64,000 bases of DNA from Pollenia angustigena (Eukaryota; Arthropoda; Insecta; Diptera; Polleniidae). Where the stretch lies: assembly GCA_930367215.1 (NCBI GenBank), contig OV884059.1:231507803-231571802 (forward strand), written 5' to 3'. The position numbers and the translations under genes are program-made. A model generated the notes under the pieces. The model was not told the DNA's origin. It saw nothing but the letters and a program-made list of their open reading frames with translations, and did not search any database. Shown in pieces: positions 55,701-59,179 of this stretch (the stretch's first letter is position 1; each line of letters opens with the position of its first letter).

Positions 55701-58700
55701 AAGCACCAAGTTAGTGCTTTTTTTAGTTTGGCACCATTGATAAAATTTTGGCGTTTTGATGCATCAAAAAGCACCATAAATAGTGCCAAAAGCACTAAGT
55801 TGGCAACACTGCTTCAAACTGATTTGCACCTTATTGATATTAAATTAATATTCTCTCACACACAAAAAAAAAAAAATTTTGGATTTTTTATTTATACATA
55901 ATTTTAATATATGACCTTAAGCCAAATAAAAAACAACAACATAGATAATCGACACAGGTCAACAATAAATATTGAACAATCTCTCACACCTTTTTTTAAT
56001 TTAAGAAATAATGTAATTTTAATTCTACCATGAATTCAAATTCAATTCGTTGTTTTTAAAATCTTATTAATATCAATTTGTATACTCTTCACCGGAGGTA
56101 AAAGGGTATAATATAACTTTGTCATTCTGTTTGTAATTTCTACAATATTTATCCTTTTTTATACCCACACAACCATAGTGGAGAGGGTATTATGCATTTG
56201 TGCTGATGTGTGTAACGCCTTAAAATATTGGTCCTAGACCCACCTTAAAGTGTACCGATCGTCTTAGAATCACTTTCGAACTAACGATGTCCGTCCGGCT
56301 GGCAGACTGGCTGGCTGGCTGTACATGTAACCTTGTGCGCGAAGTACAGGTCGCAATTTTGAAAATAATTTGATAAATTTTGGGTCATAGGTTCCTCTCA
56401 GAAACCATCAAACCCACAAAAGGGATGCATTTTTTAAGAAATAGGACCTCGATGGGAGATAGGGGCAATTTTTGCCTCTCAAACCTCTCACACAAGCTAT
56501 ACAGTTTTTCAAAAATAGGACCACAAGGGGAGGTAGGGGGCAATTTCTGCCTCTCACAAACTTTCAAACCGATTTTAATGAAGTTTATAAACATAGATAA
56601 ATCCATATTTATATGGACATATAAGCATGATGTGTTTTGTAATACTGTGGTGTAGGGTATCACATGGTCGGGCTTGACCGACCATACTTTTGTACTTGTT
56701 TTATCTTGAAATTAAATTTAATATGTATTCGTATCGGTATCGCCGATATTTATTTTTGAGTATCAGTATCGTATCTGAAAAAGGGCGTATCGTTACATCC
56801 CTACTTAATTTTTGCATCTTATGCTTTTTTCATCTAAAATCAAATTTAAAATGAGTCTATATACGTACATATGTTACGACGTAAGAAGGAATGTATGTTT
56901 GTACATATCGCACTGCTTCCTCTAAAGAGAGTCAACTCAAAACTTGTAAGTTTTGACTTTTTGCAAAAAATCGATGTATAGTGGTCTACGCACTGTAAAC
57001 TGTAGACACCAACAATCTATTTGTAGACACTTCCAGACTATTTTGTGTAACTATTTCTGTTGCTTGCTTCAATTTATCTATCTTTAGGTAAGCAATAACA
57101 TAAATTGTATGTTCAGAAAGTTTTACAATTTTAAGACTAGCAGAATGTAATTAAAGCTGTTCTTAAACCGTTACGACCTTCGTTAGCATATTTTATGATT
57201 AACTGGTTTGGTTAACTTTGTAAATTTTTGTAAGTTGTAAATTCGAAAATATCCACGGTAAAATCGAAATCGAACAAATTTTTAAAACGATTCTGGGGGG
57301 TTACCGCGTATTTCGATTCGAAAGAAATCAATTACGGATTCGAGCAATTTGTACTGTGTTTTCGTAATATTTGTTTCGAATAAAAGGACGTTTTAAAACT
57401 TTATTGAAAACAGAAAATCCCTCTCTATTACGAACAAAAAATTTTCATCAAATTTCCAATTTTTTAAAATATACAACCTCTGTCATCGTTTCGAACGATT
57501 GCAAAAATCGTAATACACACTAATTTCGTTTCACGAGATTTTAATTTTTTGTGGTTTCTGTGTATGGGCATGTTCTGAAAATCACAAGATTTTAAAACCC
57601 TTAATATGTTTTTAAAACCACTAAAGCTTAAATTTGGTTTAAAATGGTGGAAAAAATAAGCAAGTAATTTTAAATCGGCGGCCACCAGTGACTGGTTTGA
57701 AATCACAATTATAAAAAGATTTTTGTCCAAAACTCCTTTCTTGAAATTTTAAAGGGCATGCCGGATATTAAGATTAAGCATTAATTTTGCTCCATATCAA
57801 CTATTAAAATTTTTTTTTTAGTATTGTTTTGCTCGAGACGCCACAGTTTGGCGATTGCAACAAATTTCTCATACAAAAACATTCAAAATAAATTTTACAC
57901 TTTCTTTGCTTCATTTCCGTATGAAAAAAATTAGTTGAAGCAAAACAAAATGACATCAAGAAAATAAATTTTACTCTTGATTTGCTTTATTGCCGTAAGA
58001 AAAAAGTAGTTAAAGCAAAAGCAAAATAAAATGACAACAACTCAATACGCACGAAAGCAATGGTGAAAATACTATCGGGTAAATTTTCAGAAAACTTCAT
58101 GTTAACCTTCATTGTCGTTTTTCTCCACTACGGCTTTTTATCATATGCGTCAAACCAATATTGAGCTGATGGCATACCAATTTAAACTTTAACAACTTAA
58201 AATTTAAACATACGAATTAACTTATACAATTAACAATTCTTATATTATTTTAATTTCGTAACAATACTTTATAATAAGAAATAAATTTCCGAATCATATT
58301 CCTTTATTATCATTTTGTTGTAATTTTAACTCTTCTTCTTTGCAGAGAGGTAATCTTGCGTTCAGTGCGCACAGACCGTGGTTTTTGGAAAGTTGGTCGT
58401 AAATTAGTTGCTGCTATATGGGATGCTCATGCTCGTATTTATCATGGCTATGAAGTGGTCGGTATGGAAAATATACCTCTAGAGGGTCCAGCGCTTATTG
58501 TTTACTATCATGGTGCAATACCAGTAGACATGTATTACCTTAATTCTCGCATGCTTTTGCAAAGAGATCAATTAATATACACTATTGCTGATCGTTTTCT
58601 CTTTAAACTTCCTGGTTGGGGAACTATATCCGAAGCATTCCACATAAGCCCTGGCACTGTACAATCGTGTGTGAACATTTTAAAAGACGGTAATCTTTTG

Positions 58701-59179
58701 GCCATTTCTCCGGGTGGTGTTTATGAGGCACAATTCGGCGACAATTATTATGAATTATTGTGGCGCAACCGAGTGGGGTTTGCGAAAGTTGCTTTGGAAG
58801 CTAAAGCGCCTATAATTCCTTGCTTTACGCAAAATCTACGTGAGGGCTTCCGACAATTAGGTATATTTCGTAGGTTTTTCTTAAAACTATATAATGCTTT
58901 TAAAATTCCGGTTTACCCCATATATGGAGGATTTCCAGTAAAATTTCGTACCTATTTGGGTACACCAATAGAACATGATGGTTCTTTGACGCCAGAAGAG
59001 TTGCAGGTTAAGGTAAGTAATTTTTATACAATAAAAATTTAAGTAATTTTTTTTTTTTTAATTAATTTTAGGTTGCTCAGGCTTTAGAAGTTTTAATTAA
59101 TAAACACCAACGTATACCTGGGAACATATTTCATGCCTTATTGGATCGATTTCCCCCTTTTCGAATTAAGAAAGAATGA
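13656..59179 (+). CDS. TMEM68: TMEM68-like ER acyltransferase, four exons, 319 aa
   Basis: The exons are 13656-13701, 14764-14902, 58346-59012 and 59072-59179, joined at phases 1, 2 and 0. Their total of 960 bp gives 319 residues plus TGA. Residues about 30-58 are strongly hydrophobic (membrane anchor). HGAIPVD at 117-123 is the acyltransferase block I, with His and Asp as the presumed catalytic pair. SPGGVYEA at 183-190 is the block III equivalent and PIIPCF at 217-222 is block IV. KHQRIPGNI near the C-terminus is strongly conserved in animal TMEM68. The family belongs to the PlsC/DGAT-type acyltransferases of the ER and makes triacylglycerol or related lipids (established knowledge). The length is close to the vertebrate protein, so nothing seems missing. 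Start choice: first ATG after an in-frame stop at 13551, with A at -3 and G at +4. Intron 2 is 43,443 bp of nested repeats. Confidence 0.93.
13746..14674. mobile_element. TIR element occupying intron 1
   Basis: The left end GTGCAGTTTACGGGGCGTAC is mirrored by GTACGCCCCGTAAACTGCAC at 14655-14674. Farther in, AAATTTAAGGGGGCTGAGG pairs with CCTCAGTCCCCTTAAATTT. The element is flanked by an imperfect direct repeat of about 21-24 bp (AAAAAAGCATATTA...ACAACAAA, 13723-13746 and 14682-14702). The core carries the GC-rich minisatellite at 14127-14275. Without the insert, intron 1 would be about 105 bp. The frames at 13564-14178 fall in the arms or core and are not genes. Confidence 0.75.
14127..14275. 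repeat. GC-rich minisatellite, site 2
   Basis: Two diverged units, starting CTGCGTAGGTGGCCTTCGG (14127) and TTCGCATAGCCGGAATTCG (about 14190), followed by GGGCGCAAGGATTTAATCC and AACGGCTTCGCTTA. It is the same unit family as 8488-8690 and 29422-29665. Confidence 0.7.
14764..14902 (+). CDS. TMEM68: TMEM68-like gene, coding exon 2 (membrane anchor)
   Basis: The acceptor TTCTTTTTAG lies at 14763 and the donor CACAG/GTTGGTAA follows 14902 (phase 2). It encodes Ser16 (end) to the start of Arg62. LWVYRLLTPL aligns with the animal TMEM68 pre-anchor region, followed by a long run of Leu, Ile, Val and Phe (about residues 30-58) ending YIYKLH. The donor is weaker than consensus at +3 (GTTGGT); a GTAAAA four bases downstream would break the frame with exon 3. 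Confidence 0.9.
15327..16718. mobile_element. 1.39-kb near-perfect foldback element (TSD TA)
   Basis: The left tip GGGTGGCCGTTA is mirrored by TAACGGCCACGC at the right, with TA on both outer sides (15325-15326 and 16719-16720). The arms of about 690 bp are nearly identical, so the same peptide frame appears on the + strand at 15329-15706 and on the - strand at 16331-16570; I regard these as non-coding. The centre is an A-run near 16010-16030. The left arm lacks about 13 bp next to the tip. A Tc1/mariner-type MITE is the simplest reading given TA, but TTA or CTA flanks are not excluded. Confidence 0.8.
19847..20068. mobile_element. Harbinger-like MITE, family H1, copy 2
   Basis: GGGTCTAATCACTGCATACG to GCGGTGATTAGACCC, inverted relative to the copies at 6375 and 61705. 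Flanks are CTG and TTG. Sibling units of the ladder give the empty site: AAATACTGAATCC (17456 and 18747) is split here as AAATACTG...TTGAATTCC, which shows a 3-bp CTG duplication with one later change. Confidence 0.8.
21265..21805. mobile_element. hAT-type MITE (TSD GTTCTAAC)
   Basis: The ends CAGTGTTCGAAAATAAACA and TGTTTATTTTCGAACACTG are perfect inverted repeats of 19 bp. The perfect 8-bp duplication GTTCTAAC lies at 21257-21264 and 21806-21813 and fits the hAT target pattern nTnnnnAn. The interior repeats TTCGGTTC / GAACCGAACATT words in both directions. No coding sequence. Confidence 0.9.
21924..22720. mobile_element. hAT-type MITE (TSD TTCATTAA)
   Basis: It starts CAGTGATGCCAACTTTT and ends AATGGCAACACTG, with the perfect 8-bp duplication TTCATTAA (21916-21923 and 22721-22728). 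The subterminal AAAGCACT words are repeated many times at the left and as AAAGCACCAAA at the right, probably transposase-binding repeats. It contains a fragment of the ATTCGGCTGTGCCGAAT repeat at 22060. A related right end is seen at 55700-55811. Confidence 0.88.
23167..23816 (+). repeat. Dispersed fly repeat, CAAGTAAGAAAG...GGTATAA tips
   Basis: From an A-tract, CAAGTAAGAAAGTATAGTCG, then the palindrome GGTCAAGCCCGACC, then about 100-bp subrepeats (TTTAAATTTCATTAAAATCG twice, near 23368 and 23488), the GACGGACATCG word, and an end at CTATTGTGGTGTTGGTATAA. It shares its tip design with the element at 3873. A second copy, inverted, lies at 56154-56702. The 164-residue frame at 23238 follows the subrepeats and is not a gene. 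Confidence 0.65.
23945..24365 (+). pseudogene. Tc1-type transposase relic
   Basis: Translated in shifting frames, the region gives GGAELMV*GCFSSYGAV, then FQQDKDFKHTSCCV, then LP*TGQTLNLN and a tail ending in NNGEYTLY. These match, in order, the GGGSIMVWGC, QQDNDPKHTS and WPAQSPDLNPIENLW landmarks of Tc1 transposases (remembered). Stops interrupt it, and the essential DPKH block reads DFKH. Only the C-terminal half is present and no TIR was seen on either side, so it is a dead fragment on the + strand. Confidence 0.7.
24531..24644. repeat. Terminal repeat block left of the foldback
   Basis: The tip AAGGCCCAAATACACTGG (24531) is followed by a second shorter version at 24572 and by the tandem unit ATCAAGCTCGTGTACGTGTG repeated twice (24600-24646). 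The full tip sequence occurs again at 25059, in the centre of the neighbouring foldback. Confidence 0.6.
24645..25513. mobile_element. Foldback element with AAGGCCCAAATACAC core
   Basis: The left arm TGCTTGACATTAGAAC... (24645) and the right arm ...GTTCTAATGTCAAGCA (25513) are about 415 bp each and nearly identical in reverse. They share GCTGATCCAGCAAATG / CATTTGCTGGATCAGC, the ACGTGATTTCAAACCG block and the CACCGACGATGCTTGATGG block. The short centre (25059-25097) is the outer-tip sequence AAGGCCCAAATACACTGG. The structure looks like two head-to-head copies of one terminal region. No protein. Confidence 0.75.
25611..26033. mobile_element. MITE with TGGCGTTTTCTTTTC ends
   Basis: The left tip TGGCGTTTTCTTTTCT and the right tip AGAAAAGAAAACGCCA are inverted repeats of 16 bp. 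A shorter, fully palindromic relative (ATGGTGTTTTCTTTTCT) is at 44154-44364. The interior is AT-rich with AGTGTTGCATAAGTG words. No duplication clear. Confidence 0.6.
27529..27831 (+). pseudogene. hAT transposase relic, ZMYM1/DUF4371-like catalytic segment
   Basis: This frame carries SIIFDESTDLSGKSQISL, which matches the first catalytic-Asp block of hAT transposases of the ZMYM1-like/DUF4371 group (IxDETTD), and NCVGVGTNGCPML, which matches their CVGxGTDGC block. Here the second Asp is Asn (GTNGC), consistent with an inactive protein. It is truncated on both sides: nothing upstream resembles the usual N-terminal zinc finger, and the frame stops after KLLKKSNS. Confidence 0.75.
28410..28619 (+). 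pseudogene. hAT transposase relic, C-terminal dimerisation domain
   Basis: IYPNLRKIFQLFLSMLVSNA and TSERSFPTLRRIKTWLRSTM match the hAT dimerisation region (YPNI...LLTLPVTTATAERSFSTLRRIKTWLRSTM, remembered). It is in the same orientation as the catalytic relic 580 bp upstream, with deleted or decayed sequence between. The frame ends soon after, near the expected protein C-terminus. Confidence 0.8.
29152..30018. mobile_element. Mutator-like non-autonomous element (9-bp TSD AACATTTTG)
   Basis: It begins GGCGGTGCGCAAAATG and ends CATATTTCGCAGCGCC. The perfect 9-bp duplication AACATTTTG is at 29143-29151 and 30019-30027. The body is composed of ACCCCAAAATGAAAA / GGGGTAATTTTTCATT words facing inward from each side, with the GC-rich minisatellite (29422-29665) in the middle. 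A 9-bp duplication and extended subterminal repetition point to Mutator-like MITEs. No open frame of interest. Confidence 0.8.
29422..29665. repeat. GC-rich minisatellite, site 3 (inverted)
   Basis: Three units, each with AGTGTTYGTTATACCA, AGAGAAGAAAATC and GGCCGAAGGCCG blocks, in reverse orientation compared with sites 1 and 2. Spacing of the GTTATACCA word (29460, 29534, 29616) is 74-82 bp. Confidence 0.75.
30355..31897. mobile_element. 4-bp-TSD transposon family, copy 2 (no transposase)
   Basis: It starts CGTCAGCTCAGAATTGG and ends CCAATTCTAAGCTGAAG, with the direct duplication ATAT (30351-30354 and 31898-31901). Subterminal GGCGCATATGCCAAAAAG and GGAGTGGAGAAAAACGA are shared with the copy at 34292. 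The right end shares GGTCGGTAGGTCAAACC. The middle (about 30660-31740) is unrelated filler including a ACCGGAGGTGGATCTC word also found near 40500 and 48700. No transposase frame. Confidence 0.8.
31902..32874. other. Unassigned stretch with weak coding-like remnants
   Basis: Minus-strand translation at 32402-32614 gives TTHIRNHNNLKRQKDNSN, faintly like a BED-type or ZMYM zinc-finger tail of a hAT transposase, and other frames (ATSAFSDAISLANSLRTLF) are interrupted by stops. The composition is less AT-biased than its surroundings, so an old transposase pseudogene on the minus strand is possible, but I cannot name it. Confidence 0.3.
32875..34241 (+). repeat. Insect dispersed repeat with CTAGCTGGCCCGG head, copy 1
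   Basis: It opens CTAGCTGGCCCGGCAAACG and closes near TTTTATGTATATAAGATTT. Inside are tandem units of about 212-258 bp containing TTACAGTGTCTGCATGCC (32928, 33362, 33574, 33834) and AAGAAAACCGGTTGATTAG. The head is shared with copies at 39063-40252 (inverted) and 46244-47818. It is common across insect genomes (remembered). The flanking class (RTE-derived, SINE-like or other) is uncertain. Confidence 0.65.
33071..33299. mobile_element. MITE with GAGCCCTAACCGCGAAAA ends
   Basis: CGAGCCCTAACCGCGAAAA at the left and TTTTCGCAGTTAGGGCTC at the right are inverted. Flanks are GATGT (33066-33070) and GATAT (33300-33304). Other tandem units of the host repeat read AAGATATAGGGAG uninterrupted, which gives the empty site and supports a 3-5-bp duplication. 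Confidence 0.7.
34292..35955 (-). mobile_element. 4-bp-TSD transposon family, copy 3 (transposase on minus strand)
   Basis: It begins CGTCAGCTCAGAATTGG (34292) and ends AATTCTGAGCTGACG (35955), flanked by AATT (34288-34291 and 35956-35959). The orientation is opposite to copy 1. It lacks the 1.2-kb nested repeat present there. The transposase-like frames run 35509 to 34753. Length is 1,664 bp, close to the ancestral size. Confidence 0.87.
34753..35509 (-). pseudogene. Transposase-like protein (copy 3), frameshifted
   Basis: The N-terminal part (35509-35216) reads MFNLTATIIM, TEAHSGRSGNDIAS and WSDSCVLQNKNQ. It keeps the Asp that copy 1 lost, but shifts frame after NNIDAVVKS, near 35245. An in-frame stop region follows. 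The C-terminal 60 residues (34935-34753) appear identical to copy 1. Thus neither copy is intact, yet they are very similar, which implies recent activity by an autonomous relative elsewhere. Confidence 0.7.
35960..37576. other. Gene-free; fragments of dispersed repeats
   Basis: No gene. At 36780-37320 there is a fragment of the GTCCGTCCGGYTGGCTG repeat: GTCGTTGTCGTAGTAG, AGATTAAAGAACACAGG (compare 59707), TCTAACGATGTCCGTCC. At 37415-37560 a partial ATATATAAATCGGCAAAGG repeat also appears near 39063 and 47938. The frames near 36362-37195 are not supported. Confidence 0.4.
37891..38784. mobile_element. GTACCCATG family element, nested copy
   Basis: The left end GTACCCATGTTCTGTAACT and the right end GTTACAGAACATTGGCAC are inverted. 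The body shares TTCTCGAAAAGTG, CATTCGAAACCGATGTG and GGCGGCGAAAATACAACC blocks with 59923-60652. It is inserted in the CCTGCAAATAAT MITE and in turn carries a hAT-type MITE at 37916-38119. The 125-residue frame at 38514 lies wholly within this repeat and has no motif. Confidence 0.7.
37916..38119. mobile_element. hAT-type MITE, third nesting level
   Basis: CAGTGATAACCA and TGGTTATCACTG are 12-bp inverted ends. The flanks are CTTTAGTG (37908-37915) and CTTTAGTA (38120-38127), an 8-bp duplication with one mismatch. The family copy at 59923 reads ACTATAGTGAGAAC uninterrupted at this point, which is the empty site. The repeated CGGGGCTTGGTTA at its right end is a small tandem duplication. Confidence 0.75.
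39063..40252 (-). repeat. CTAGCTGACCC-type dispersed repeat, copy 2 (inverted)
   Basis: It ends on the + strand with CGGGTCAGCTAG (40252), the reverse of the family head, and begins with the A/T tail TCTATATATAAATCG. Inside, tandem units of about 240 bp carry CATCGCCATGGTCCAACTTAG, CCACGCCTACTTTTACG and CGGCTCCATCGATTTGAC words, matching the units at 46310-47640 in reverse. Overlapping frames on both strands at 39513-39823 are artefacts of this repeat. Confidence 0.65.
40253..40619. other. Gene-free repeat fragment
   Basis: ATGAACCGGAGGTTGGTCC, CGCCAAATCGATCTACTAAG and TTATATTGAACTCACAAAAT also occur near 48640-48740, so this is a second copy of an undefined repeat. No coding signal. Confidence 0.4.
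40620..41992 (-). pseudogene. Jockey-like LINE reverse transcriptase, split by a MITE
   Basis: Two minus-strand fragments, 41805-41992 and 40620-40791, belong to one reverse transcriptase. The first gives LFTLFINDLPSVVQHSNILM (upstream part of the palm domain). The second begins with the ADDVKIFNHI of the catalytic YADD motif and continues through NSIESVQKQF, a thumb-region landmark of Jockey-clade elements (remembered). The reading frame is restored if the MITE at 40792-41804 and one TA are removed. Stops and missing ends show that it is a dead, 5'-truncated fragment. Confidence 0.75.
40792..41804. mobile_element. MITE inserted in the reverse transcriptase (TSD TA)
   Basis: The ends CACAGAAAAAATTATT and AATAATTTTTTCTGTG are inverted, with TA on both sides (40790-40791 and 41805-41806). 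The body is full of TTTGTTTGAAAAT-like words in both directions. TA plus this size fits a Tc1/mariner-type non-autonomous element. Opposing frames at 40931-41541 have no motif. Confidence 0.8.
41993..42500. other. Gene-free AT-rich DNA
   Basis: No recognisable coding or inverted-repeat structure. Confidence 0.35.
42505..43120 (+). pseudogene. LINE 3' fragment with RNase H-type domain
   Basis: Plus-strand translation in shifting frames gives PGYGDIQGNCMADC (from the RNase H motif WVPGHxDIxGNxxADELA), NWSLAHRETRP-type GH motif text, then CNDEEDEESKEHLHCNCP (the Cys/His-rich NDxCRxCxDEEEEETxEHLLCxCP tail), ending FVESTGWLRG. This order is typical of I/LOA/R1-related non-LTR elements that carry RNase H (remembered). 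The 3' end TACCTAACCTAACC is a short tandem tail at 43106-43119. Stops and frameshifts make it dead. Confidence 0.75.
43139..43811. mobile_element. TIR element with CACCCCTATCG ends
   Basis: CACCCCTATCGTGAA at the left and TTCGCGATAGGGGTG at the right are inverted, flanked by AAT on each side. The subterminal words GGGAATTTTTTCCCGTGAA and TTTTTCACG are palindromic. It inserted right next to the LINE tail. The 68-residue frame within is repeat-derived. Confidence 0.65.
44154..44364. mobile_element. Fully palindromic 211-bp MITE, ATGGTGTTTTCTTTTC ends
   Basis: Almost the whole unit folds on itself: ATGGTGTTTTCTTTTCT to AGAAAAGAAAACACCAT, with inner arms ATGTGACATTTTATTT, TGCAATTTGGTGTCTG and TTTTGCTCCCGAAAAGG. 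The tip-related element is at 25611-26033. Confidence 0.75.
44584..44816. mobile_element. Harbinger-like MITE, family H2, copy 1 (TSD CAG)
   Basis: GGGCCTAATTCTGGCAG to CTGCCAGAATCAGGCCC, 233 bp, flanked by CAG (44581-44583 and 44817-44819). The inner arm GATCGGGTACTTTCTCGATT has the counterpart AGAAAGTACTCGATC. Second copy at 60730-60945. Confidence 0.85.
44820..45089. other. Gene-free AT-rich DNA
   Basis: Poly-A/T and ATGTATGTACATATG words only. Confidence 0.35.
45090..45411 (-). mobile_element. Deleted mariner-type element
   Basis: The tips ACGGGTGATTTTTAAACC and TTAAAAAATCACCGG are inverted, with TA outside both (45088-45089 and 45412-45413). Minus-strand reading at 45200-45290 yields short transposase-like text (RMDHLRG.RRQ), comparable to the RMxxVxASRGGH tail of mariner-group transposases. 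Most of the element is deleted. Confidence 0.6.
45414..46243. other. Gene-free with a small palindromic MITE at about 46004-46103
   Basis: CCGTATTTATAAACG and TTTTTATAAATACAG are inverted about 100 bp apart and enclose TTATTAAATTTAA on both sides. TTTTTGACAGTAGGTTAAGC and GCTATGCATATTATGG at 45858-45898 repeat a segment at 12370-12412, so a shared repeat end is present. No coding evidence. Confidence 0.45.
46244..47818 (+). repeat. CTAGCTGACCCGG dispersed repeat, copy 3, with 258-bp tandem units
   Basis: The head is CTAGCTGACCCGGTCCGCG and the tail ends ATACACACACATCC then TTTTATATATATAGATG. Internal units carry GACCATGGCRATCATTTT at about 46575, 46835, 47093, 47351 and 47578 (spacing about 258-260 bp, the last shorter), with GTGGGCGTAAAAGTAGGCG and GAGCCGTTTTCTGATTTTAGG. 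The frame at 46770 is a by-product. Confidence 0.7.
47819..49522. other. Gene-free; degraded repeats
   Basis: At 47938-48260 there is a partial ATGTAAATCGGCTAAGGCAAAACAG repeat, split by me only for description, also seen near 37415 and 39070. At 48640-48860 lies the ATGAACCGGAGGTTGGCC repeat seen at 40490. At 49280-49400 many AATGCTAAAT words resemble the subterminal repeats of CAGTG-type hAT MITEs. No gene. Confidence 0.4.
49531..50696. mobile_element. hAT-type MITE A (TSD GTTCACAC), with nested insertion
   Basis: CAGAGAACCTCAAAATTCA at the left and TGAATTTTGAGGTTCTCTG at the right are perfect inverted repeats of 19 bp. GTTCACAC flanks both sides (49523-49530 and 50697-50704) and fits nTnnnnAn. 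A 424-bp MITE sits at 49855-50278, so the native size is about 740 bp. A second copy is at 51566-54374. The frames at 49556-49903 and 50088 are not genes. Confidence 0.87.
49855..50278. mobile_element. CCTGCAAATAAT MITE, family P, copy 2
   Basis: CCTGCAAATAATAGGACC at the left and GGTCCAATTTTATTTGCAGG at the right. The body has GTAGTCCACAAGGGACC and two adjacent copies of a 59-bp block (ACCCACCTTTGGACCACTAA) at about 49995 and 50045. Flanks ATAC/ATAC suggest a short duplication. It sits immediately after GTACATAC, the same host position used by the insertion in copy B at 51831. Confidence 0.75.
50705..51557. mobile_element. hAT-type MITE with TAGGGAATGGTAAA ends between A and B
   Basis: TAGGGAATGGTAAATG at the left (50706, after one extra T) and TTTACCATTCCCTA at the right (51557) are inverted; internal AAAATCGATTTT words abound on both sides. 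GTTCACAC lies immediately outside both ends (50697-50704 and 51558-51565). Frames inside have no motif. Confidence 0.75.
51831..53305. mobile_element. hAT-type MITE (TSD GTACATAC), nested in B
   Basis: CAGTGTTGCCAGTAAAA at the left and TAATGGCAGCACTG at the right share the CAGTGYTGCCA tip; the perfect 8-bp duplication GTACATAC is at 51823-51830 and 53306-53313 and fits nTnnnnAn. It carries another inverted-repeat element at 51953-52591. AAGATACA words repeat near the left tip. Inner inverted GACCGGCATAACTC / GAGTTATGCCGGTC (52931 and 53134) enclose a further palindromic section. Confidence 0.85.
51953..52591. mobile_element. Inverted-repeat element, AAGGTGCTATTAGACGGG ends
   Basis: AAGGTGCTATTAGACGGGAT at the left and ATCCCGTCTGATAGCACCTT at the right are inverted, followed inward by ATGTATTTTACATAT on both sides. 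A second inner pair, ATCGATGGTTTTCTTCCGC and GCGGAAGAAAACCATCGAT (about 51985 and 52220), shows a smaller palindrome within. TTTAACATT occurs near both ends, but not directly next to the left tip. The 117-residue frame at 52214 has no motif. Confidence 0.65.
53879..54233. mobile_element. CCTGCAAATAAT MITE, family P, copy 3
   Basis: CCCTTCAAATAATAGGACC to GGTCCAATTTTATTTGCAGGG. The host copy A reads GTATAAATAACAAAGCACG (50530-50555) without the insert, while here it is GTATAAATAACAA / insert / AAAGCACG. The comparison supports precise insertion with a 2-bp AA duplication. Confidence 0.75.
54383..54805. other. Gene-free AT-rich DNA
   Basis: No supported feature; CACTAGAGGTGCTATTGCAC at about 54700 is a short imperfect palindrome. 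Confidence 0.35.
54806..55494. repeat. Large inverted repeat with a duplicated arm
   Basis: The arm at about 54806-55060 (ATTCAACATTTTTCATTTTTCG to CATTACATTCTGC... reversed) is mirrored at about 55240-55494. In addition, the segment AACTGAAATTTAGCTCATAG...CCCAGTTTCTATTTG at 55065-55165 is repeated in direct orientation at 55445-55545. So one side has been copied twice. No coding sequence; the frame at 55203 is repeat-derived. Confidence 0.65.
55546..55811. repeat. Partial hAT-type MITE end
   Basis: The right tip AAGTTGGCAACACTG (ending 55811) with AAAGCACTAAG and AAAAGCACCATAAATAGTGCC subterminal words matches the end type at 21924-22720. The segment at about 55555-55620 (TTTATTGAACTATTTATGG) also occurs at 21110-21170. 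The left tip is not found. Confidence 0.5.
56154..56702 (-). repeat. Dispersed fly repeat (CAAGTA...GGTATAA), inverted copy
   Basis: TTTTTTATACCCACACAACC at the left is the reversed 3' tip; GGTCGGGCTTGACCGACCAT and TTTGTACTTGTTTT at the right are the reversed 5' tip. The middle has GATGTCCGTCCGGCTGGC and the AATAGGACC...GGGAGGTAGGGGG block found in forward orientation at 23280-23330. Frames on both strands at 56380-56663 follow this repeat. Confidence 0.65.
56703..57837. other. Gene-free AT-rich DNA
   Basis: TATCGGTATCGCCGATAT at 56734 and TATCGTTACATCCCTACTT resemble a degraded MITE end. GGGCATGTTCTGAAAATC at 57566 is related to the 11461 MITE end. No gene. Confidence 0.35.
57838..58172. 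repeat. Truncated copy of the 4-bp-TSD transposon family near exon 3
   Basis: CAGTTTGGCGATTGCAACAA and AAAAAGTAGTTAAAGC match the left subterminal region of copy 1 (2740-2870). GTTTTTCTCCACTACGGC and CAAACCAATATTGAGCTGATG match the right end. The internal body is deleted and the left tip lost. It lies about 175 bp upstream of the exon 3 acceptor. Confidence 0.65.
58346..59012 (+). CDS. TMEM68: TMEM68-like gene, coding exon 3 (catalytic domain)
   Basis: The acceptor TTCTTCTTTGCAG ends at 58345 and the donor AAG/GTAAGTAA follows 59012 (phase 0). It encodes residues 62-284. WDAHARIYHGYEVVGMENIP leads into YYHGAIPVD (block I, His117/Asp123), then LLAISPGGVYEA (about 179-190) and APIIPCFTQNLREGF, ending GGFPVKFRTYLGTPI and the EELQVK helix. 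These match the animal TMEM68 landmarks in order. The TTG at 58356 is only the start of an open frame in the track; the real exon begins 10 bp earlier. Confidence 0.95.
59013..59071 (+). other. Intron 3 (59 bp)
   Basis: GTAAGTAATT...TTAATTTTAG with a T-rich tract; 59 bp is the typical length of short fly introns. It contains an in-frame TAA, so retention would truncate the protein after six extra residues or so. Confidence 0.9.
59072..59179 (+). CDS. TMEM68: TMEM68-like gene, coding exon 4 and stop
   Basis: It encodes VAQALEVLINKHQRIPGN then IFHALLDRFPPFRIKKE and TGA at 59177-59179. LINKHQRIPGNI is nearly the same as the conserved vertebrate C-terminus, which fixes the reading frame and confirms intron 3. 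The basic KK near the end could act as an ER-retention-like tail (inference). Confidence 0.92.
   Translation, partial: VAQALEVLINKHQRIPGNIFHALLDRFPPFRIKKE

Noticed and set aside
58356..59042. A single-exon 228-residue acyltransferase
   Set aside because: The frame runs through a GTAAGT donor into intron 3, lacks an ATG start, and misses the conserved C-terminus, which is found after the 59-bp intron; upstream exons join it in phase.
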